14,215 nucleotides of DNA from AC-32 sp049644305 (GCA_049644305.1 JBARRQ010000120.1:1-14215); one strand, 5' to 3'; positions 1-7,108 are shown, counted from the first letter of the stretch. The notes: generated from the letters alone by a model not told the origin. Numbers and translations: made by a program.

Positions 1-2
1 TC

Positions 3-1076
3 GCGCTTGCCGCGTTGCTCGCGGGCGCCTCATCGCCGGTCCCGCTGGCACCCACGCGCTCGGCGGCCGCCGTCGGTGACTGCGTCCAGGGATCGAACTG
101 GGGAACGGCGAGGCAGGACCTGACGGCGAGGGTCGTCGACCTCGTCAACCAGCACCGGACCGCAATGGGCCTCACCGCGCTGAAGGTCTCGCCGAGTCTG
201 ACGAATTCGGCGCTTTGGAAGGCACGGCACATGGCCTTCTACAACTACTTCACGCACGACGACCCTGCTCCGCCTGTTGCCCGCACCGTCGGCGACCGGC
301 TGAGCGCCTGCGGCTATCCGGCCTCGACTTCCGGCTGGGGCGAGAACATCGCCTACGGCTACTCGACCGCGGACTCGGTCATGACGGCCTGGCTGAACTC
401 GGCCGGGCACAAGGCGAACATCGAGTACGCGAGCTTCCGCGTGATCGGCGTCGGCGCCGCCCAGGACTCGAGCGGAACGCTCTACTGGGTGCAGGATTTC
501 GGTACCTACGACGACTCCGGCAGCTCGCCTCCGCCGCCGCCTCCTCCACCTCCACCGCCTCCACCTCCACCGCCGCCGCCTCCACCGCCTCCACCTCCAC
601 CGCCGCCGCCTCCACCTCCGCCACCGCCCTCCACGACGACGAGTGCGGTCCCGGGGAGCGTGACGATCTCCCTCGGCTCATTGCGGGCGGGTACGACCGG
701 AAGCCTGGCGACGGTCGACGGCAACTACCTGCAGGTCAACTCAGCCTACGCGACCACCTCGTGGTACGGCCGCTTCTACAACGTCCCAAAGGGGCTCAAG
801 AGCCTGAACGTGAGCTATACGGGCTTCAACTCGCTCCCATGCGTCCAGACCGTGTCACTGTGGAACTGGACCGTCGGTGCATGGGTCACGCTCGACACAC
901 GACTCGTCTCGACGACGCGCGTGACAATCTCGTCGACGTTCAGCGGGGCGTTGAGGTCCTACGTCTCGGGCGCCACCGGCAATGGAGACGTGGCTGTCCG
1001 CGTCCGATGCTGGAGAAGCGATCTTTCAACCTTCTACGCAGCGGGCGACCAGCTTAAGATCCAGTACTCCACATAG
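3..1076 (+). CDS. Secreted CAP/SCP-domain protein with polyproline linker (5' partial)
   Basis: The reading frame is open at the left window edge. The first visible residues (ALAALLAGASS, then APTRSAAA) look like the end of a signal peptide, so the true start probably lies upstream; the TTG at 15 would leave too short a hydrophobic segment. Numbering from that TTG, a CAP domain spans about residues 27-163 with the family's expected polar residues: H81 in HDDP, GEN at 109-111, and GHKAN at 131-135 (H132). Next come 34 consecutive prolines (172-205). A beta-rich C-terminal region of about 148 residues follows (208-353, NWT and QVNSAY segments), resembling a jelly-roll or carbohydrate-binding fold, but I cannot name it. 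CAP proteins of bacteria are extracellular and mostly of unknown activity. The next gene is a paralogue. A strong hairpin follows the TAG stop. Identity of the CAP domain is secure; the role is not known. Confidence 0.9.
   Translation, partial: ALAALLAGASSPVPLAPTRSAAAVGDCVQGSNWGTARQDLTARVVDLVNQHRTAMGLTALKVSPSLTNSALWKARHMAFYNYFTHDDPAPPVARTVGDRLSACGYPASTSGWGENIAYGYSTADSVMTAWLNSAGHKANIEYASFRVIGVGAAQDSSGTLYWVQDFGTYDDSGSSPPPPPPPPPPPPPPPPPPPPPPPPPPPPPPPPPPSTTTSAVPGSVTISLGSLRAGTTGSLATVDGNYLQVNSAYATTSWYGRFYNVPKGLKSLNVSYTGFNSLPCVQTVSLWNWTVGAWVTLDTRLVSTTRVTISSTFSGALRSYVSGATGNGDVAVRVRCWRSDLSTFYAAGDQLKIQYST
528..629 (+). repeat. Polyproline-coding tract with exact 30-bp tandem duplication
   Basis: This stretch encodes 34 uninterrupted prolines through mixed CCT, CCA and CCG codons. 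Positions 551-580 and 581-610 are identical 30-bp units, so ten prolines have been duplicated in frame by slippage or unequal exchange. The tract joins the CAP domain to the C-terminal beta-rich domain and would form a stiff polyproline II spacer, probably projecting one domain through the cell envelope (inference). Confidence 0.95.
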
Positions 1077-1081
1077 AGAAC

Positions 1082-1120
1082 CGGTCGGGCGGGAGGCCAG
1101 GAACGGCCTTCCGCCCGCCG
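1082..1120 (+). terminator. Hairpin downstream of the first CAP gene
   Basis: Positions 1087-1098 pair with 1105-1116 in a 12-bp GC-rich stem with one G-T wobble and a 6-nt loop (AGGAAC). With a bulged T at 1085 the pairing extends to 1082-1120. It starts 5 nt after the TAG stop of the first CAP gene. No T-run follows, so it may be a T-less terminator or an mRNA 3' stabiliser rather than a classical intrinsic terminator. Confidence 0.55.
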
Positions 1121-1136
1121 AACTCGTTCGAATACC

Positions 1137-1979
1137 TTGACCCCCCGTCTCGACAAGCCGCCCTTGCTCCTGGCCGCCATCGCTTGCGTCGCAAGCCTGG
1201 CTGTCGCCGGAAGCGGCGAGCTCTCCAGCGCCATCGCCGGCTCCACCGGCGGCTGCACACCCGGGTCCGACTGGGGGACCGCCAGAGCGTCTCTCGCTCC
1301 GGAGGTGACCAGCCTCGTAAATGCTGATCGGAGCGCTTTGGGCCTCACCCAGCTGCAGGTCTCCCGCACGCTGACTGCGTCAGCGGTGTGGAAGGCCCGC
1401 CACATGGCGAAGTACGAGTACTTCGGACACGACGACCCGGCGCCACCGCTCGCGCGATCGGCTTTTCAGCGCATCAGCGCCTGCGGGTACACCGGCGACA
1501 ACGTTGGAGAGAACATCGCGGAGGGCTTTCGGACACCCGCGACCGTGATGCAGGCCTGGCTTCTGTCTCCCGGTCACCGGGCGAACATCGAGAATCCGAG
1601 CTTCCGCGTGATCGGGGTGGGCGTGGCGCAGAGCGCGAGCGGCGCACTCTTCTGGGTTCAGGACTTCGGCTCGAGCGCCGATCAGAGCGCCGCGAACCTG
1701 GCCCCGGTGGCGCATGCCGACCGGCGAACGGTTTGGGCCGGATACACGACCCCGATCCGCGTCCTCCGGAACGACCGCGATCCCGACGGCGACTCGCTGA
1801 GCGTCGCGCAGATCACCGTGGCGCCCCGCCACGGCTGGGCGAAGATCGTTGCCTCCGGATCCGAGATCACGTACCGCCCGTACCCAGGTTTCTTCGGCCG
1901 CGACCGGTTCCGCTACGAAGTCAGCGACGGCAGAGGTGCCTACAGCTCTGCGCCCGTGATCCTTCGCGTCAGGCGCTAG
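1137..1979 (+). CDS. Secreted CAP/SCP-domain protein with cadherin-like C-terminal domain
   Basis: A 280-aa protein. The N-terminus has a basic start (TPRLDK) and a hydrophobic stretch (PPLLLAAIACVASLAVAG), a plausible signal peptide. The CAP domain occupies about residues 43-178 and retains H98 (HDDP), GEN at 124-126, and GHRAN at 146-150 (H147). It aligns almost residue for residue with the preceding CAP protein (shared KARHM, HDDPAPP, SFRVIGVG and WVQDFG). From about 186 to 280 comes a cadherin-like/Ig-like repeat of the tandem-95 type: APVAHAD, the DRDPDGD calcium-binding-like motif at 213-219, YRPYPGFFGRDRF and VSDGRG. The start is taken at TTG 1137 because the signal peptide follows it directly and no ATG or GTG lies closer; no clear Shine-Dalgarno sequence is visible, so the start is the weak point. 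It is a tandem duplicate of its neighbour with a different C-terminal module. The enzymatic or binding role is unknown. Confidence 0.88.
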   Translation: MTPRLDKPPLLLAAIACVASLAVAGSGELSSAIAGSTGGCTPGSDWGTARASLAPEVTSLVNADRSALGLTQLQVSRTLTASAVWKARHMAKYEYFGHDDPAPPLARSAFQRISACGYTGDNVGENIAEGFRTPATVMQAWLLSPGHRANIENPSFRVIGVGVAQSASGALFWVQDFGSSADQSAANLAPVAHADRRTVWAGYTTPIRVLRNDRDPDGDSLSVAQITVAPRHGWAKIVASGSEITYRPYPGFFGRDRFRYEVSDGRGAYSSAPVILRVRR

Positions 1980-1995
1980 CCCGCCGCCAGCGCCT
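1971..1995. terminator. Inverted repeat bridging two convergent stop codons
   Basis: AGGCGCT at 1971-1977 is the exact reverse complement of AGCGCCT at 1989-1995, separated by 11 nt. The second CAP gene (+) and fumC (-) converge here with only 14 bp between their stops, and both stop codons touch the stems. It could act as a shared bidirectional terminator, but the stem is short and there is no T-run on either side. Confidence 0.4.
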
Positions 1996-3325
1996 AACCG
2001 TCGTGGGGCTTCGCCATCTTCCGGTAGTCGAGCGCCTCGTCGAGGATCGCTTCGTCCACGCCGGCTTCCCGGGCCACTTCCCGCAGGGAACGGCCTGACG
2101 CCGCCGCTTCCTTGACGATCTCGCTCGCCTTGTCGTAGCCGATGTACGGATTCAGCGCCGTCGCTGCCGAGAGCGTCAGCTCTGCGTAGCGCTCGGAGAC
2201 CTCCCGGTTCGCCTCGATTCCGTCGACACACTTCTCGGCGAACAGCCGGGAGGCGCTCGCGAGGAGTCGGATCGACTGGAGTAGGTTCCGCGCCAGGAGC
2301 GGCACGAAGACGTTCAGCTCGAAGTGCCCCTGAAGGCCCCCAACGGTTATCGCCTCGTCGTTCCCGATCACCTGCGCTGCGACTTGCGTCACCACCTCGG
2401 GGATGACGGGATTGACCTTGCCGGGCATGATCGAGCTCCCCTTCTGGAGCTCGGGGAGAATCAGCTCGGCCAGTCCGGCGCGAGGGCCTGAGCCCATCAG
2501 CCGGATGTCGTTGGCGATCTTGGTCAGCGAGACCGCGACCGTCCTGAGTGCGCCGGACGTCTCCACGATGGCGTCGCGCGCGGCCTGGGACTCGAATGGA
2601 TCCGCCGGTTCGAAGATCTCGAGGCCCGTCTCTTCTTGTAGTCGCGCGCGCGCACGCGAGGCGAACTCGGGATGGGTATTCAGTCCGGTGCCGACGGCGG
2701 TGCCGCCAAGCGGGATCTGGCCGAGCCGCGGCAGCGCATCGTTGATACGCGCGACGCCCTGCCGAACCTGCGCTGCGTACCCGCCGAACTCCTGGCCGAG
2801 CGTGACCGGGACGGCGTCCATGAGGTGCGTGCGACCCGACTTGACGACGTCGTCGAACTCGCGCGCCTTAGCCTCGAGCGCCTCAGCCAGGCGCTCGAGA
2901 GCAGGAAGCAGGTCGGTCGTGATCTCGCCGAGCGCGGCGAGGTGTACGGCCGAGGGGAAGACGTCGTTCGACGACTGGCCCAGGTTGACGTCGTCGTTCG
3001 GGTGGACGTCGTCGCCGGCGAGCGTGGCGATCACCTCGTTGGCGTTCATGTTCGACGAGGTGCCCGAGCCCGTCTGGAAGACGTCGATCGGGAACTGGTC
3101 GTCGAGCTCCCCCGCCGCGACGCGGTCGCCGGCGGATGCGATCCGTTCCGCCTTGTCCGGATCGAGGAGCCCGAGCTCGGCGTTCACCCTCGCGGCCGCA
3201 GCCTTGATCCGGCCGAGCCAGCGCGCGACCGGGGCCGGGATGGGCTCACCCGAGACGGGAAAGTTCTCGACCGCCTTGCGCGTCTCTACACCCCAAAGCT
3301 CCCGCTGCGCCTCTGCCCGCGCCAC
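1994..3325 (-). CDS. fumC: Class II fumarate hydratase
   Basis: A 443-aa enzyme of the fumarase/aspartase superfamily, interconverting fumarate and (S)-malate in the TCA cycle, cytosolic homotetramer. Diagnostic segments are WGVETRKAVENFPVSG near the N-terminus, GSGTSSNMNANE at 86-97, the active-site helix SGRTHLMDAVPVTLGQEFGG at 163-182 with its catalytic-region histidine, and the superfamily signature GSSIMPGKVNP at 296-306, which holds the mobile-loop catalytic serine. The C-terminal region LNPYIGYDKAS is also typical of FumC. The start is GTG 3325: an in-frame TAG at 3335-3337 excludes anything longer. The N-terminus is therefore about 15 residues shorter than usual for FumC, and no strong Shine-Dalgarno sequence is visible. 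It lies 30 nt downstream of the zinc-ribbon gene and may be cotranscribed with it. The class II enzyme needs no Fe-S cluster. Confidence 0.96.
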   Translation of the reverse strand: MARAEAQRELWGVETRKAVENFPVSGEPIPAPVARWLGRIKAAAARVNAELGLLDPDKAERIASAGDRVAAGELDDQFPIDVFQTGSGTSSNMNANEVIATLAGDDVHPNDDVNLGQSSNDVFPSAVHLAALGEITTDLLPALERLAEALEAKAREFDDVVKSGRTHLMDAVPVTLGQEFGGYAAQVRQGVARINDALPRLGQIPLGGTAVGTGLNTHPEFASRARARLQEETGLEIFEPADPFESQAARDAIVETSGALRTVAVSLTKIANDIRLMGSGPRAGLAELILPELQKGSSIMPGKVNPVIPEVVTQVAAQVIGNDEAITVGGLQGHFELNVFVPLLARNLLQSIRLLASASRLFAEKCVDGIEANREVSERYAELTLSAATALNPYIGYDKASEIVKEAAASGRSLREVAREAGVDEAILDEALDYRKMAKPHDG

Positions 3326-3355
3326 GGTCCGAGTCTAGCTTTCGCTCGAGCCCGG

Positions 3356-3568
3356 CTAGGCCGCGCGCAGGCGGCGGCGCTCGACCGGCCGGAGGCGAAG
3401 CCGGCGGCGAAGCGCCTCGTCGAGCTCTGCCGAGGCGGCCCAGCCGACGTAGCCACAGCGCGGACACTCGCCTCCGTCGAGCCGGTGGTGCGAGATCGGA
3501 TGCAGGACGCGCACGTCGCCACAGCACAGGCACTCGATTCGAAGCGACGCCATTTCCACTTTTGGCAT
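3356..3568 (-). CDS. Small zinc-ribbon protein
   Basis: A 70-aa protein with cysteines at 13, 15 and 16 (ECLCCGD) and at 35 and 38 (ECPRCGY). The C13-x2-C16 and C35-x2-C38 pairs make a treble-clef or rubredoxin-like zinc ribbon with a histidine-bearing connector (HPISHHRLDGG). The C-terminal 20 residues are highly basic (RRRLRLRPVERRRLR), suggesting nucleic-acid contact or a flexible tail. The start is ATG 3568, with GGGGAG about 5 nt upstream; an internal ATG at 3553 (MASLRIE) is an alternative. The regular cysteine spacing makes it more credible than the competing frames here. It sits just upstream of fumC on the same strand, 30 nt apart. Function unknown; cotranscription with fumC does not by itself imply a role in the TCA cycle. 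Confidence 0.75.
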   Translation of the reverse strand: MPKVEMASLRIECLCCGDVRVLHPISHHRLDGGECPRCGYVGWAASAELDEALRRRLRLRPVERRRLRAA

Positions 3569-3609
3569 CGGGGCTCCCCGCCACGAGAGTGACCCTCCTT
3601 TGAGGGATA

Positions 3610-3633
3610 GGAGGGCGGCTGAAGCCGCCCTCC
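3610..3633 (-). terminator. Perfect 10-bp stem-loop after the Asp-box gene
   Basis: GGAGGGCGGC at 3610-3619 and GCCGCCCTCC at 3624-3633 are exact reverse complements around a 4-nt loop. On the minus strand the hairpin begins 8 nt after the TAG stop of the Asp-box protein and lies between it and the zinc-ribbon gene. There is no following T-run, but position and stability favour a transcription end or processing site. Confidence 0.6.
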
Positions 3634-3641
3634 CTGGTCTC

Positions 3642-4964
3642 CTACGGCGTGATCGTTGCCGAGAAGATGTCTTCGGATTGTGGCCCGTTGCCTGTCCAGG
3701 CCGTCTCGACGAGGTTGTTCAGCGAATCGATGCCGAGGTAGTCGCCCATGAACGGGGTGCCTCCGGCGCCACGCGGCGGCTGGGAGTTTCCGTCGATCCC
3801 GCTCTGGAGAACGGTTCGAGTCATCGTCGATCCACCCGCTGCGATTTTCCCGTAGACGGCGTCCATCAGGCCCGTCCCGCGGTTGTAGTCGTAGAAGACC
3901 GTGTCGATCCGGTTGTTTGGGGCGACCGACATCCACGCCATGACCTGGTCGGTGGCGTCGTGTGTGAGGTTGACCTGGGCAGCGCTGGGGAACGTGGCCC
4001 CATGATCGGTCGAGCGGGCGAGATACATGTCCAGGTTCCCGGTCACGAAGTCAGGCGTGAGCTCGTCGACCGTCCCGTTCGACTCGACGCCGATCGACGC
4101 CTGCATGGACGTCCGCCACGACTCGCCGGGAAGCGTCTTCGGGGCGGGGACGAGATCGCGCACCTTGACGCTGTGCGTGAAGCTCGTCTCGCCCGGACGC
4201 ATCTGGCTGACGACGACGGCCTGCTCGCTCCACTCCTTCACGAACTGCCAGACCCCGGTGGTCGAGTAGATCGTGCCGTCCGGAGCGCCAGCGAGAGAGA
4301 CGTCGAAGAGGTCGACCGCATTCGCCCTGTAGTCGGCGGCGATCGTAAATGGGCCCTTGTACGTAAGCCCGTCGTCGGACGAGACCAGGGCGTACGAGTT
4401 CGCGACTTTGTTCCCACTCCAGACCGTATATGCGAGGAGGACCCGATCGTTGTACCGGTCGATGGTCAGCATCGGGTGATCGAGGTTCTTCCCGAGGTTC
4501 TTCCCGGACGCAACCATTTGCACCGGAGCCCACGTCTGGCCGCCGTCCGTCGAACGGGTTGTGAAGAGCGCCGTCGGCTTCTTGACACTCCACGCGTTGC
4601 ACGCGAGCACGGCGGTGCCGTCCTTCAGAAATCCGACCGACGGATCACCCGCCCCGTAGTCGTAGGTCGGGTTGCCGCCTTCGGGTGTCACTCCGCGCAA
4701 CCACGTGGTCGTCCACGACTGGCCGCCGTTCAGTGAGTAGCCGATGCCGCACGACTTGCCCGGCCCGTAGTCATTCCAGGCCGCGATCAAGTTGCTCGTG
4801 TTGGTCGGGTTGATCGCGATGTCGGGTTCGTTGTTGCCGAGATTCGCGGCGCTGTCGTTCGTGACGTCCGTCACCGACACCACCGTGGTGGCCGAAGCCC
4901 CCGCAGCTCCGAAGACGAGCAGCAGCGAGCACATGCACGCCACAAGAAAACCAAACCGCCTCAT
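3642..4964 (-). CDS. Secreted Asp-box (BNR/sialidase-like) beta-propeller protein
   Basis: A 440-aa exported protein: residues 1-25 (MRRFGFLVACMCSLLLVFGA then AGASA) form a clear signal peptide with an AxA cleavage site. Four Asp-box-like hairpins are visible: SLNGGQSW at 77-84, STDGGQTW at 138-145, SSDDGLTY at 195-202 and STDHGATF at 318-325. This pattern marks six-bladed propellers of the sialidase superfamily. I do not see the arginine triad context or FRIP motif of true sialidases, so glycosidase activity is not supported; many such proteins are annotated only as exo-alpha-sialidase-like. The start at ATG 4964 is supported by a strong GGGGGAGGT 5 nt upstream. A stable hairpin follows the stop codon. 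It is probably an extracellular binding or structural protein and has no obvious functional link to its neighbours. Confidence 0.85.
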   Translation of the reverse strand: MRRFGFLVACMCSLLLVFGAAGASATTVVSVTDVTNDSAANLGNNEPDIAINPTNTSNLIAAWNDYGPGKSCGIGYSLNGGQSWTTTWLRGVTPEGGNPTYDYGAGDPSVGFLKDGTAVLACNAWSVKKPTALFTTRSTDGGQTWAPVQMVASGKNLGKNLDHPMLTIDRYNDRVLLAYTVWSGNKVANSYALVSSDDGLTYKGPFTIAADYRANAVDLFDVSLAGAPDGTIYSTTGVWQFVKEWSEQAVVVSQMRPGETSFTHSVKVRDLVPAPKTLPGESWRTSMQASIGVESNGTVDELTPDFVTGNLDMYLARSTDHGATFPSAAQVNLTHDATDQVMAWMSVAPNNRIDTVFYDYNRGTGLMDAVYGKIAAGGSTMTRTVLQSGIDGNSQPPRGAGGTPFMGDYLGIDSLNNLVETAWTGNGPQSEDIFSATITP

Positions 4965-5034
4965 CTGGACCTCCCCCGGTCCGTTGCGTATGCAGCCGAC
5001 GCTAGCGCAATCCGGCGCGAGCTTCCACTCCGGG
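4965..5034 (-). promoter_or_regulatory. Leader of the Asp-box gene with strong Shine-Dalgarno sequence
   Basis: This 70-nt gap separates the flavoprotein stop from the Asp-box gene start, read on the minus strand. It ends in GGGGGAGGT just before the ATG. I see no convincing -35/-10 pair, so the gene may have its own weak promoter or be read through from upstream. Confidence 0.35.
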
Positions 5035-6045
5035 CTAGTCGGTTGAGTACTTCGGTTGGACCTTCTCGCCGCGAATCTGCGCGACGGCGTTGTTCGCGGC
5101 GATCGCGGCCTCTCCCATGCCGATCGTGATCAACGTGATCTTCCCGGGATAGCCCGCGACGTCGCCCGCGGCAAACACGCGGGGCAGGCTCGTCTCGCAG
5201 GTCGTAGGCTCGATGCGGATCTGGCGCTTGCCCTCGAGCTCCAGACCCCAGTCGGCGATCGCGCCGAGATGGGAGTGGAAACCGAGCAGCGTGATCAAGG
5301 CCTCGCAGGGCACCTGCTCGCTCTCGCCCGTCTTGGTGTTCTCGACCGTGATCGCCTCCATGTGCCCGTCGCCGTGGATGTCGCGCACCTCGCACGAGGT
5401 CAGGATCCGGACCCGGCCCTCCCCCTCGAGCGCGCGGGCCTCGTTGACCGACGACTCGAGCGCACGGAAGCTGTCGCGCCGGTGAACGAGCGCGATCGGC
5501 GGGCGAGCCGTGTCCTGAAGCCCGAGCGTCCAGTCGAGAGCGGAGTCTCCACCTCCCACGATCACGCAGGTCCGATCTTGGAAGACCGCCTTCTCGCGCA
5601 CGAAGTAGTGCAGGCCCTTGCCTTCCCACTCGTCGATTCCGTCGATCCCGAGCTTGCGCGGCTCGAAGGCGCCGTGACCGGCAGTGATGATCAGCGCGCG
5701 TGAGAGGTAAGGCCCGCCTTTGTCCGTGGAGACGGCGAGCAGCTCCTCGCCGTTCTGGCTGACCCGGTCGAGGGTCTGCACCTCCTCGCCGAGCCGTACC
5801 TCGGCGCCGTACTGGAGGCCTTGCTCGGCACAGAGCTCGACCAGGCTCGTCCCCAAGATCTTGGGGTGGCCGGCAACGTCGTAGACGTGCTTCTCCGGGT
5901 AGACCGCGCCGACCTGGCCGCCGAGCTGCTCCAGGCTCTCGATGATCAGGACCGAGGCGTCGCGATGGCCTGCGTAGTACGCAGCAGCCAGACCTGAAGG
6001 GCCCGCTCCGAGGATGGTGATGTCGACGACGCCGTTCTCGCTCAC
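5035..6045 (-). CDS. Ferredoxin-NADP reductase-like flavoprotein (thioredoxin-reductase fold, YumC type)
   Basis: A 336-aa FAD/NAD(P)H oxidoreductase. Visible elements are the FAD-binding GAGPSG at 13-18 followed by IIES, the segment LGGQVGAVYPEKHVYDVAGH at 41-60 that is characteristic of YumC-type ferredoxin-NADP reductases, the NAD(P)H-binding GGGDSALDW at 164-172 followed by HRRDSFRA (basic residues that favour NADPH), and the second FAD motif FAAGDVAG at 291-298. The CxxC redox pair of genuine thioredoxin reductases is absent where it would precede the GGGDSA motif (VREKAVFQDRTC instead). It therefore probably exchanges electrons between NADPH and ferredoxin or flavodoxin, or acts on a related small redox carrier. 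The start is GTG 6045, 19 nt after the membrane-protein gene, suggesting one transcript. The family call is firm; the physiological partner is inferred. Confidence 0.88.
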   Translation of the reverse strand: MSENGVVDITILGAGPSGLAAAYYAGHRDASVLIIESLEQLGGQVGAVYPEKHVYDVAGHPKILGTSLVELCAEQGLQYGAEVRLGEEVQTLDRVSQNGEELLAVSTDKGGPYLSRALIITAGHGAFEPRKLGIDGIDEWEGKGLHYFVREKAVFQDRTCVIVGGGDSALDWTLGLQDTARPPIALVHRRDSFRALESSVNEARALEGEGRVRILTSCEVRDIHGDGHMEAITVENTKTGESEQVPCEALITLLGFHSHLGAIADWGLELEGKRQIRIEPTTCETSLPRVFAAGDVAGYPGKITLITIGMGEAAIAANNAVAQIRGEKVQPKYSTD

Positions 6046-6064
6046 GGCGCCGAATGCTAGCCCG

Positions 6065-6502
6065 CTAGCCCGCGGCAGCGGGCCGGGCGGCAGGGCGGCG
6101 GCTGCCCCACCAAGCCTCGAACGCGAGCCGTCCGGAGAGACCCAGCACCAGGAACGCCACCACTGGATGGAAGATCCCCACCGCCGGCACGCTCTGGCCG
6201 CCCCAGGCGAACGCGATCTGCCCGATTGTGAGCAGCGCCAGCACGAGAGCCATCATCACCCGGCGCCGCTCGAGCCGCGAGGCTACGGCGAGCAGGAACA
6301 GGAGGATCGTCCCGAAGAAGACGATGTAGCCGAAGCCCTTGTGGAAGCTGAAGCCGTGGTCGAACTGGTGCGTCGTCAGCGGGCCGGGGTCGGACTTGTC
6401 CGCCGCGTAGAACGCCCCGTACCCGGCAGCCCCGATCTGGACCGTGATCGCCAGGAATACAACGGCCGTCCAGAAGCGATAGATCGTCCGCAGAGCCCGC
6501 AC
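6065..6502 (-). CDS. Small four-helix integral membrane protein
   Basis: A 145-aa protein with four predicted transmembrane segments at about residues 9-31, 55-75, 82-100 and 108-128. Short basic connectors (RLERRR at 76-81) and a basic, alanine-rich C-terminus (RRPAARPAA) suggest cytoplasmic ends. Histidines lie near membrane boundaries (H45, H49, H54 and H112 in FHPV), the kind of placement that could hold haem or metal. The overall look resembles small DUF6220-like membrane proteins, a tentative resemblance only. The start is GTG 6502, with GGAGGT 5 nt upstream. It sits between the Fe-S carrier gene (45 nt upstream) and the flavoprotein gene (19 nt downstream) on the same strand. No function can be assigned. 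Confidence 0.75.
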   Translation of the reverse strand: MRALRTIYRFWTAVVFLAITVQIGAAGYGAFYAADKSDPGPLTTHQFDHGFSFHKGFGYIVFFGTILLFLLAVASRLERRRVMMALVLALLTIGQIAFAWGGQSVPAVGIFHPVVAFLVLGLSGRLAFEAWWGSRRPAARPAAAG

Positions 6503-6547
6503 GCCGCACCTCCGAAGTAGGAAACGCGCGAGTCTAAACCGAGCCGC

Positions 6548-6961
6548 TCAGTGCGAGCAACCGGAGCCGCAGCCGGCGGCGTCCTCAGGCGCCGCGCCTT
6601 CCTCCACCTGGAAGGAATGGCCACAGCCGCAGGCGGCCGAGACGTTCGGGTTGTTGATCGCGAACCCACCCTGGAGCCCCTCGACCCAGTCGATCTCCGT
6701 GCCGGCGAGGTAGGGCGCGCTGAACGGGTCGACGACGACAGGAACGCCGTAGCTCTGGAGCTCGCTGTCGCCCTCCTGGGCGCCGCGGTCGAAGCCGAGC
6801 GCGTACTGGAAGCCGGAGCAGCCTCCGCCCTGGACGGCGATCCGGAGGACCGAGGCCTCGCCTTCGGGCTCCTCCGCCATCAGGTCCCTGATCTTCGTCG
6901 CGGCACTCTCCGTCAACGAGACCAGGGTTACAGGTCGTTCGATGATCTCCATCAAGCGCAT
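6548..6961 (-). CDS. erpA: A-type iron-sulfur cluster carrier (HesB/IscA/ErpA family)
   Basis: A 137-aa HesB/YadR/YfhF-family protein that receives Fe-S clusters and passes them to apo-proteins in the cytosol. The three conserved cysteine ligands are C48 in GGGCSGFQYALGFD and C111/C113 in ACGCGHSF. The core (residues 12-118) has normal family length. Two features depart from the minimal family: an N-terminal extension (MRLMEIIERP) and an acidic C-terminal tail ending GCGSGCSH with two more cysteines (C131, C135). The start is ATG 6961, with AGAGGT about 8 nt upstream; ATG 6952 is an alternative. It is transcribed divergently from nuoA, which fits a supply role for the many clusters in complex I, but that link is inference. 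ErpA versus IscA cannot be settled from sequence alone. Confidence 0.9.
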   Translation of the reverse strand: MRLMEIIERPVTLVSLTESAATKIRDLMAEEPEGEASVLRIAVQGGGCSGFQYALGFDRGAQEGDSELQSYGVPVVVDPFSAPYLAGTEIDWVEGLQGGFAINNPNVSAACGCGHSFQVEEGAAPEDAAGCGSGCSH

Positions 6962-7108
6962 CGTAGCAACCTCTTCCGACCGCCAGAATCCCCCTTCGGG
7001 ACCTCAAGTTTGTAACAGCTGTCTCACGCTTGGTTGAGCGGTTTTCCTGCTCGCTCGTGCGGGGGTTCACTCTGCTAACTTCCGGACGCTGACGAGGGAG
7101 GATCGCAG
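6962..7108. promoter_or_regulatory. Divergent control region between the Fe-S carrier gene and nuoA
   Basis: This 147-nt region must hold the promoters of the minus-strand Fe-S carrier gene and of the nuo operon. For nuoA, TGCTAACTT at 7073-7081 fits an extended -10 element, giving a start near 7088 and a short leader. The ribosome site GGGAGGAT at 7096-7103 then precedes GTG 7109. No good -35 box stands upstream of it. An 8-bp palindrome ACAGCTGT at 7015-7022 could be an operator half. I see no convincing promoter for the minus strand. Confidence 0.35.

Noticed and set aside
506..724. Antisense frame with a long glycine run
   Set aside because: It is the mirror image of the polyproline tract of the CAP protein and has no independent support.
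3246..3584. Alternative minus-strand frame over the zinc-ribbon gene and the start of fumC
   Set aside because: It has an AAAGGAGGG some distance upstream of a GTG, but its product is low-complexity alanine/arginine/proline and it overlaps both better-supported genes.
3642..4964. Calling the Asp-box protein an active sialidase
   Set aside because: Asp-boxes show only the propeller fold; the catalytic arginine triad and FRIP motif were not identifiable.
5035..6045. Calling the flavoprotein a thioredoxin reductase (trxB)
   Set aside because: The redox-active CxxC pair is missing at the expected place, and the YPEKHVYDVAG segment points to the ferredoxin-NADP reductase branch.
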